From: Synura sp. LO234KE | Taxonomy: Eukaryota; Sar; Synurophyceae; Synurales; Mallomonadaceae | DNA length: 10,166 nt | Assembly (NCBI GenBank): GCA_015143735.1 | Contig: VKHC01000685.1 | Span: forward strand, 1-10,166 | Direction of reading: 5' to 3' | Shown: piece after piece, positions 1-7,402 of the stretch | Layout of the letters: the number at the start of each line of letters is the position of its first letter | How positions within the stretch are numbered: position 1 is the stretch's first letter | Notes under the pieces: generated by a model | Told to the model about the DNA's origin: nothing | The model's input: the letters and a program-made list of their open reading frames with translations, nothing else | Database searches by the model: none | Program-made: the position numbers and the translations under genes

Positions 1-510
1 AACTCCGCGACTCTTTCGAGCGGTGGAGCCGTGGCCATGAACGGAGTCGGGTTCTCCAATCCCATATTTTCCAATAACAGATTTCTGAGCAACTCAGCGT
101 ACACAAGCGGTGGAGCGCTCTACGCCTCCTCTCTCTCCAATCCAACCTTCACCGACGTCGTCCTGAGAGGGAACACTGCTTGGACCAGTGGGGCGGGGGT
201 GTACCTGTCCGGCAGTTGGGGCGTAACGATTTCCAACTCAGTGTTTGCTTCCAATGAAGTGGGCAGAGGCGCGAGTGCCAGTGGTTCTGGAGGAGGGGGG
301 CTGTACCTGAGCAGTTGCATGGGCACTACGATATCCAACTCCACTTTCTCGAACAACGTGGCCAGGAACGGGTCCGGATCGGCGGCCTTCCTCAGCGCCT
401 CGGGTGGAGCGGCCTTCCTGGGCAACACTTTCCATTCTAACCGCGTCTACTCTGGAGGCGGTACGGTGTATTGGCTGGTATCCGGTATGCAAGAGCCCGC
501 TGGTCTATCC
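1..510 (+). repeat. Degenerate protein repeats: right-handed beta-helix rungs
   Basis: The translated sequence carries irregular repeats of about 20-35 residues. Each combines an Asn-bearing turn (FSNNRF, FASNEV, FSNNVA, FHSNRV) with a Gly-rich strand (SGGALY, GAGVYL, GGGGLYL, SGGAAFL). Pairing FxxN with GGA-type motifs is the signature of Chlamydia polymorphic-membrane-protein repeats and of right-handed parallel beta-helices generally. The repeats are already running at base 1 (SSGGAVA), so more rungs probably lie upstream. At about residue 160 they give way to a Ser-rich linker. An extracellular adhesion or ligand-binding surface is the usual inference for this fold; no catalytic residues can be identified. 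Confidence 0.75.
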
Positions 511-3500
511 TCCAGTTCATCCGCCGGACACGTCAGATCTAGTACTGCTCTAGGCGGGGAATCGCTCGAAGTCGACGAGCGCACTGGGCTGTCCCCTGTG
601 TCCGCGAATACATGGATAGACAATACCGCCTCATACGGCGAGCGCTGGGCGACAGACTTGAACGAGCTCTACTCCCCACCCAGCGCGATCGTGCCCAAGT
701 ACAGTTCTGTGTTTCCCGAGCTCAACGTAACCGCTCGCGACTACTACGGGCAGCTCATCACTACTTACAATGCAAAGGTAACGGCGGTGATATTCTCGGA
801 CCGCGACTGCTTCAACCTCACGGGCTACATTCTAGGGTCTACCACCACGGCGCTGTCCAGTGGAGTGTCTGCGGTGACTGATTTAGAAGGGGCGTGTTAC
901 CCTGGAGGGAAACTGGCGGTCCAATTCTCAGTATCATCAACTAAACTCTTCGCGAACAAAACCACCTATTCCTTTCCACGTTGTGGCCGCGGGGACTACT
1001 ACGCGTCTCAGAAATGTGTGAAGTGCGAGAGTGGAAAGTACAGTTTGGTGGACAACTACAACAACACGATCACCTCCTGTACGTCCTGTTCGTCTGAGGT
1101 GGTTACTTGCTTCGGCGATGTGATTGTTCTTGCCCCTGGACAGTGGCGTAACAGTCTCTGGGCCGAGACTTGGTTCAACTGTCCCTACGGCTCACTCGCT
1201 TGCATCGGCGGCAACACCACGGGAAACACGTCTTGTAACCAAGGGCACTACGGGCCACTGTGTGCGGTGTGTGAGGCTGGGTACTACTACAGCTCTTCTG
1301 TCCGAGGTTGCACCAGCTGCACGCAGAACGCCGGCGCGGCGATAACAGTTTGGGTAACAGTTTTCGTGGGCATACTGCTGTCATTCGTGCTGTACTTCTA
1401 CTGGGCTCAACGCCACGATATCGCCGTGCGCCGAACAAACCTAATGGCTCAGGCTGTGAAGCGAAGCATTCATTTGTCGGGCGATGGAGCCACCTTGACA
1501 GCCTTCGTGGAGTCCACAGAGTCCAGTCAGAGGAAGGAGGACGCGCGGTTGGTGGAGCTATATAAGCGGCGTCTTCAAATAAGGGACACGTACACGAACA
1601 TGCAGGCCAAGTTTAAGATCCTGCTGTCGGTTATGCAGGTGACTTAAAAGTGGTTGTTGGCTGTTCGTTTATCCGATGGAAATTCAAATCTTCGCATCGC
1701 TGCTTTACATCGCTATGCATCTTAAATATATTTGCCGTGATCAGGTAGTGTCCACCGTTCAGAAGTCCGTCCACGTCACTCTGCCCTCTCCTATACGAGA
1801 ACTGCTAAATTCATTCAGGTGGCGTCTAAAACCGAACCTTAAGTCTGTCGATATAGAAATATTTTGTAAGAATTTGACTTCATGCCTAGTTCGGCTCCAC
1901 TGTGTAACGTACTTCTCGTTGGTCGATGTTTTTTATTTGCTTAGTCGAATATATTCTTATAGCATTTTCCTTGTTTTATGCGCTTCTTTCTCTACACAGC
2001 TGGATCAACCTGTCGTTCTTAAAGCTGCTGCCCTTCAAGTGCTTCTACAACTCCTCGGACTATATCGACGAAATGATTATCGTAACTCTTACGCCAATTA
2101 TCGTCACATTTCTGCTCTTCGTATCCTACCGGGTCCGCTGCTCACTGATGACGCACTTCGGGGCCGACAACATGCTGAGCTTGTGCTATCGATGGTATAA
2201 GGGCGAGCAGCAGTCGACACACACGTTGACATCACAGTCGCCCGAAGGGGAACTGCTGAGAAGGTCTCTGCGGACGTTAGGCTCCAGATACTTCTCGCTG
2301 TTCTTGATCTTGAGTTTCGTTGTTCTCCCAGGAGTGTCCACAGTGCTAGCGGACTTAATGCTGTGTCAGAATGTGGACCCGGACAATGTGCTCGAAGGAT
2401 CTAATACCTATTTGATGTAAGACGATATGTGGGATTAGTTCGCTACTCTGCGTGTAACCGAACCCTGGGACTTCCCCCTCGCCCGTTCGCGCTGTCCCCT
2501 GTTGCGCGCCAACCAGAGTGGACATGAGTATAGACTGTCACTCCTCGAGGTACTGGTACGGTGTGAAATGGGCCGCAGCGATGGCCTTCGTGTACCCACT
2601 CGGCATTCCGGTACATCTCCCGAATACTGCAATAGGATTGGATTCATTTATTTAAGTCAAAATACATTTTGACTATTCGATTTTTCCTGTTCTATGAACT
2701 CTGTAGGCGTTATACTTTTACCTTCTGTATTACAATCGGAGAGAGTTGCGGGAAGAGGGAACCATAGACCTCGATGACATCCATGCACTAGTTAACCACG
2801 TCGAGAAGGAAGAGGCCAACGCTTCGATTCTGAAAGACCTCCTCGTTCTGCGTCCCCTCTATGCGGCTTTCAAACCTCGATGTTGGTGGTGGGAGGCCGT
2901 GGAGGTGACTCGAGTACTGTTACTCACCGCTGTGCTCTCGATCATCTCCTCCGACTCCGTTCTACAGGTGCTATAAAACTATAACAATGCAGAAAGATAA
3001 TCGTGCATTTCTATTCCCCCCTTTTCTGACACTCCATGGTCGTTGTCCAAATCTTCCTCAGCTCGTGTACGCCTTCGTTGTGGTCGTGCTGTCCTGTAAG
3101 GTAAAGAATATCAAACTTGGAGGTCATGCTAATCGTATTCGAGCTACTATTCGTGGCGCGTCGGCACCACTTGCCCGTTGTTGACAAATAAAATTTATCA
3201 ACTCTAGATCGCCACGTCGGCTCATATATCCTGGTACATCATGTATGCCTTATAACCCCTTCGCAGCTCTACGGTTACTTCACGCCGTACAGGGATGTGA
3301 TAAACAGTTATTTGCAGGAACTCTGTCAGTACTTGGTCCTCTGCACTATTCTTGCGTAAGTACGGCCTAACTACAACACATTCCCATTCTATAACTGTTG
3401 AAATGTCGCTCAGGACGCTGGTGATTAAACTGAACGTATTCAGTAAGTTCAAATACATTTCCAAGTAAGAGCCATCTGTAAATACACTCGCTGCTGCCTG

Positions 3501-3788
3501 GTGTCCCGCCATCCAGGCTATGCAACTTGGGCGAAGTCTCTCATCGGGGTGCTCCTCCTGCTCTTCAGTACATTTGTTTTCTCCAGTATAACTTTCTATG
3601 TACGAACCATATTATACGCATTCGCTACCTTGGTCAACCACCATATCAACTCACGACTCTCCTCCACAATGGTTCCACTCCCACTCCCTCTCTCCATTCA
3701 ATCATTCGAGTCAATACACGCGTCTAGCTCATTGGGTTGCTTAGTTAGATCTGTCATGTTTACTTTGGTTCATGTTTTTCAGAAGTAA
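1..3788 (+). CDS. Beta-helix / Cys-rich / polytopic membrane protein, 5'-partial, spliced
   Basis: Frame 1 is open from base 1, so the start lies upstream. Proposed exons: 1-1638, 1745-1818, 2000-2416, 2517-2610, 2707-2967, 3062-3100, 3267-3355, 3414-3442, 3517-3599 and 3783-3788 (AAG TAA). All introns are GT-AG and every junction keeps phase. Numbering from the window edge: residues 1-170 are beta-helix rungs; about 200-315 is a beta-rich segment with YGQ and N-glycosylation sequons; 328-440 is Cys-rich, including CNQGHYGPLCAVC; 446-468 is the first membrane span. The later exons add about seven hydrophobic segments, such as the one around PLGIPALYFYLLYY, joined exactly across intron 4. An extracellular helix anchored by a multi-pass membrane domain is inferred. 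I recall similar architectures from algal and protist genomes, mostly annotated as Pmp-like or unknown. Function is unknown. Gene and exon structure are solid up to about 3599; the last exon is uncertain. Confidence 0.8.
1639..3782 (+). other. Nine GT-AG introns of the plus-strand gene
   Basis: Introns, with lengths in bases: 1639-1744 (106), 1819-1999 (181), 2417-2516 (100), 2611-2706 (96), 2968-3061 (94), 3101-3266 (166), 3356-3413 (58), 3443-3516 (74) and 3600-3782 (183). Donors include GTAAGA, GTAAAG and two GTAAGT; acceptors are mostly CAG, with one TAG. Each junction was chosen because it restores a continuous hydrophobic or family-like peptide, for example TYLI-VDMSIDCHSS across intron 3, GIP-ALYFY across intron 4 and SCK-LYGYF across intron 6. 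Several introns contain in-frame stops, so the splits are needed. The last intron is the least certain, because it has no in-frame stop and may be retained. Confidence 0.75.
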
Positions 3789-3883
3789 GCTAAGTTTACC
3801 GTCGTTGAAATAACCGTGTACCGTTCTCCTCCATGTCGTCTGTGTCGTGTCGTCCCGTTCGTCGGATCGCTAAAGTCGCTCAG

Positions 3884-4121
3884 GGAGTTCTTCGTCGCAT
3901 TCATCCCCCCGCGGTACACGCCTGTCATATTCCGAAAGAACTGGAGATGGGGATTCGCTGCCAAGGTGCGTGTGTACGACTGTGTAGTGGAGTCTCGGTG
4001 TACATGTATTGCTTGGTTATTTTCCGGTATAGTTTGGTGCAGTCGCCAAGAGACCAGAAGATATCGTCGTCTGGTACTTATTTGGGAATTATTGCGTGTT
4101 GATCGGATTGAGCTTGTGTAA
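3884..4121 (+). other. Possible alternative 3'-terminal exon of the plus-strand gene
   Basis: A good donor at 3785 (AA|GTAAGC) is in phase 2 with the unspliced reading of exon 9. A good acceptor (CTAAA...GCTCAG, ending 3883) lies 99 bases on, a typical intron length here. Joining them continues the protein as K-EFFVAFIPPRY and on to a stop at 4119-4121. The first 27 codons of this frame use mostly G or C at third positions, like exon 1. A second donor-like site (AAG|GTGCGT) ends that stretch, so the exon may be shorter and followed by another. Against it, the shorter model ending at 3788 needs no extra exon, and the other two frames here are also open for some distance. Confidence 0.3.
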
Positions 4122-4288
4122 AAGTGTTGGTGGTGAGAGACACACCTTACTGATGCGATGTGGTCACTCCCTGTGTACAGTCTCCTTACATACAGTGTGT
4201 AAGAGGCCAAATATCTTGAGCACTCTCTCCAACAGATTTTCATTAAGGACTTAAGTCAAGCGGACTTGAGATATAAGTTTCTGGATAA

Positions 4289-4294
4289 AATAAA
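4289..4294 (+). terminator. Candidate polyadenylation signal AATAAA
   Basis: A canonical AATAAA hexamer lies in an AT-rich stretch about 170 bases after the distal candidate stop (4121) and 500 bases after the proximal one (3788). The spacing fits a 3' untranslated region for the longer gene model better than for the shorter one. The hexamer is common by chance in AT-rich DNA and many protists do not rely on it, so this is only a candidate. Confidence 0.2.
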
Positions 4295-4756
4295 TTTCGA
4301 ATCATAAATTAAATCAACTTGAATGATGCATTGTTGGATGACGATTATGATTTCGAAGTGTGATCAGAGCAGATTTTTGGGTGGGTTTCCGACTACGTGA
4401 ACTGCAATAAGGGCACTGACTCCTCAACCATTTCAACACCGAAGTCCGCGGCCTTTTCTTAAGGAGGTAATGCAACAGAGAGAGACGACGGACGGAAGTC
4501 TGTCAACTTCCGAAACAATCTAAAAATTGTATTCCTGAAGAATGGAAAGTGTAGTTAACTTCACCACGATATCTGAGTATAATTCAGTATCTAAATCACT
4601 CCTCGCGCGAGAGGATCGGACGCGTTGGCGCAGTATGGGGTTACCTTTCGAATAGTAATCAACGGCGAATATTATAATATAAAACAGACGCATATACTCA
4701 GGCTCGGGCTCGCAAACAGTGTGTTAGCTATTGAAATTTATTTGACATACTATTAG

Positions 4757-4886
4757 GTTCACGAACATCGAAGGGCCAAATCTGACCTATGAATTTTATG
4801 TGTTTGGTGTCAACAGTTCAAATCGGTCACTGAAGGGATTGGCACATATTATTATTGACGATCCCGAAGGAGAGAATAGCAGATAA
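4757..4886 (+). other. Candidate coding exon, fibronectin-III-like C-terminal half
   Basis: After a possible acceptor (ACTATTAG, ending 4756) the plus strand reads 42 codons to TAA at 4884-4886. The peptide has a pattern like strands E-G of a fibronectin type III domain: FTNIEGPNLTYEFYVFGVNS, then NRSLKG. A GT at 4633 (CA|GTATGG) lies in compatible phase about 120 bases upstream. No convincing first half of the domain was found further upstream, and a run this short is common by chance in this DNA. It could be a decayed exon, the last exon of an unrecognised gene, or noise. Confidence 0.2.
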
Positions 4887-6474
4887 ATATTAAATTCAAA
4901 ACTTCCTCCATTACCATGTTACAATCTATGATTAGATAATTTACTTTGATCAAATATACAGAAATATTTAAATTTTCTTTGATCATGATACAATGCAGGT
5001 CTCCCCGGAACCATCAGTGTATATGAAACCCTGCATAGGTCCAGTATCTCCTTTACCCGAGGTAGTTGTTCCCGCAGCTGTCGTTGGTGACCATTAAAGC
5101 TCACAGTGGAGGAAATCTCTATCTGGGGCGGCCGATCCTTTGGGTGCGCGCGAGGAGAAGCTAGAAGGAAGGAGCAGGAGGACCTAGTGCAACGGGCGGT
5201 TTGCTTGTGATAATGTGGGCGCTGTTTAGCGATGCAGAACCACGATGATGATTTTTATTCTGAGTTAAAATAGGAATTTTTGGTGTCTGTTCAGCTCTTG
5301 CTTGCGTGGACGTTAATGAGTTTTCATGTTTATGCGATCTAAACTTCTTTAATTATGTGCAATACAAGATATTGTGATCATTTTTATCATTCGTACTACT
5401 TCTAACACGGCTCATGTAAGTGTACTAATAATAATGCTGATAATCAAGCGGATGTTATTAAGCTGGACTTAACCGACAGAGAGCAGTCAGATTATTCTAG
5501 ACACTGTGTTAGTGACCGACACCCTCTGCTGGTTGTGCACCGAGGGAAAATTCCCTTTAACGAGTATAGGAAACCGATTCAGTACACTCTAACTTCGTGT
5601 GCCGTGCCCAACTAGTTCCCAATGGGTATTCCTCGTCCTCACAGATAGGGAGGCGCCGCGGCAGAAACAACACACGAATGAGGCTGATGAAAACCGATAA
5701 AGAGAAAAAGCAAGTATTTCTTTGCAAGATGTCAACATCTTCTCCTTGCCGCTGCATGGTGATGTTTCTCCCCCTGCTGCGTTGTTGAAGAGGAAGTCCT
5801 GAAGAAATATTACTATTTGCTAGAAGGACAGTTGTCGCTGGTGTTGAATACTAGCACCGAGACCGGTTTCACCATAAGCAGTAGCCGACAATGCCCGGCC
5901 GGAGACACTCCTCACTCGATATCATCACCTAAGCTACTACTTCTATTCGAATGACAGCAGGAGCTGATTGGGCATTAGGTAACCATCAACGTTGTGGTGC
6001 CGATTGCTTGTCACTTTGCGCGATCTACTTCTCATTGCGTGAGCAATATTCTGTCCATATCTAATCACCAGACTACTGCACTTCAGGAATATCACTACTC
6101 ACGTTTAGAAGTTTTAATATTCTGAACTTTAGTGAGAAATGATAATACTAAATCTTCGCGAACATAATATTTTCGGTACAGATAAATGTAATTTATCTAG
6201 CTTGCAATAGAACCGTTATATGTGTATGACAAAGGCAGTAATACGGAATATATTAGATATTATTGCATCTCTTTTCTCAAGCGATAGATAGTTCAGTCCG
6301 CATAAAATATTCTAAACTTCAAACCCTTTCCTGTTCTCCCAACAACCATTTTGAGATTAGTTATGTTAACTTGACGATAACATCTCAATTTTACTGCGCT
6401 CCTCCGTACTCTCCCGCGTAATAGTCTTTGAATTACGACTACCATTTTCCAATACCACACTTCCTATCAGTGGA

Positions 6475-7402
6475 TTAAAGCGGAAAGTCCAGCACGGAAC
6501 GGTTAATCTTGAAGCACAAATCAAATTCATGCTTATATGATTCCACCGAGTAACGATCCACAACTGCTTCCGCAAAGTTCACGCATACTTCTAGCATATG
6601 ACTGGTCGACTGTGCTTGAGTAAGTTGCTGATTGAGAAATGCGTTCTGTAGGTTACTTTGCCCATAGGTTAGTCTATGGATTTGCATCGCAAGGTTAAAC
6701 TTTCGGTCATTTTGAGATCTAATCCTGGCCACATGGTTGAGAGCGTTGAATAATGGCGTAGTGTAGTAGAACTGATCTTTCACGATTTCAATTTGAATAC
6801 GAATACCGGCTCCTCCTTGAAAAACCAAATCCACCTCATTCGAGAGTGCAGCACCCTTTTTATCCTTTTCGGTTGCGGCCTGTCGGGTTTGCAAATTGGA
6901 GGACACAAGTAGCGTCGGGTCTTCCTTGGCCATGATCTCGGTGGATTTTGATATAACGAAATGAAATACACCGCCGCGATCCAATGCGATAGTCGCTGGC
7001 AGAATCACTCGATATTACGAATTAAAAATATATTATTAACAGATAAACCTGGGGAGTGCATCTGAATCTCGGAAAAATCAAAGTTTGCATACGGGAACCT
7101 ATAGATAAGTTTCTTTCCACCTATGACGGAATGCCCTTGCACTGCAGTAAATGCACAATCCGTAAAGTAGAACTCCGTCTCAGTTGACTTCAGCGCCATG
7201 TAAAGCGTCTCTCCCGGGACTACAAAAGCATGTGCGCGCTTTATATCAGGAGAATTTAAGTTTCCCAAGTAGTCAGCGTAAACATGGCATTGTGAGCCAC
7301 TCCCCTAAGTAAAATCAAGCAAATATAATTCCAGACTTGATAAATAAAGATTTTAGAACAGTAACGTACCGTCACGGCATTGGAAATGAGTTTCCCGAAC
7401 AT
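6475..7402 (-). CDS. PH-like (bacterial-type PH, YvbH/bPH_1-like) domain protein
   Basis: Three exons on the minus strand: 7402-7370 (MFGKLISNAVT), 7304-7049 and 6995-6475. Both introns are GT-AG: 7369-7305 (65 bases, GTACGT...TTAG, phase 0) and 7048-6996 (53 bases, GTTTAT...CCAG, phase 1). The product is 269 residues. Residues about 38-111 follow the bPH_1 pattern: PGETLYMALK, FTDCAFTAVQG, GGKKLIYRFPY, FSEIQMHSP, then ATIALDRGG and a strand FHFVI. Residues 113-149 are a polar, Lys-rich insertion. The last strand and helix follow (VDLVF, IRIQIEIV, PLFNALNHVARI). The remaining 80 residues are probably helical with no recognised domain. Splicing across 7048 restores SP-ATIALDRGG, which strongly supports the model. 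PH folds usually bind lipids or proteins, but no ligand can be named. No signal peptide or membrane span is seen. The ATG was chosen because MFGK precedes a good donor. Confidence 0.72.

Larger units (their letters stand above)
4122..6474. other. Intergenic region between converging genes
   Basis: There is no gene I can support. The DNA is AT-rich with frequent stops in all frames. Stop-free runs of roughly 40-70 codons occur on both strands, for example plus 4993-5097, plus 5407-5615, minus 4523-4726 and minus 4919-5104. At this base composition several such runs are expected by chance, none shows a recognisable domain, and several overlap on opposite strands. No terminal inverted repeats, long tandem repeats, tRNA-like folds or LTR ends were seen by eye. 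The region should hold the 3' untranslated ends of both flanking genes. Confidence 0.5.

Noticed and set aside
120-492. Minus-strand ORFs opposite the beta-helix exon
   Set aside because: They are antisense shadows of a GC-rich repetitive coding exon. The plus frame carries the recognisable beta-helix motifs.
4523-4726. Minus-strand open run containing AVDYYSK, reminiscent of the integrase core of Ty3/gypsy retroelements
   Set aside because: Only about ten residues resemble the motif. The sequence after it does not follow the integrase pattern, no reverse transcriptase, RNase H or LTR ends were seen nearby, and the plus strand is also partly open here.
5407-5788. Overlapping plus-strand open runs (5407-5615 and about 5597-5788)
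   Set aside because: They are in different frames, have no shared splice logic and no domain. One minus-strand run overlaps them as well.
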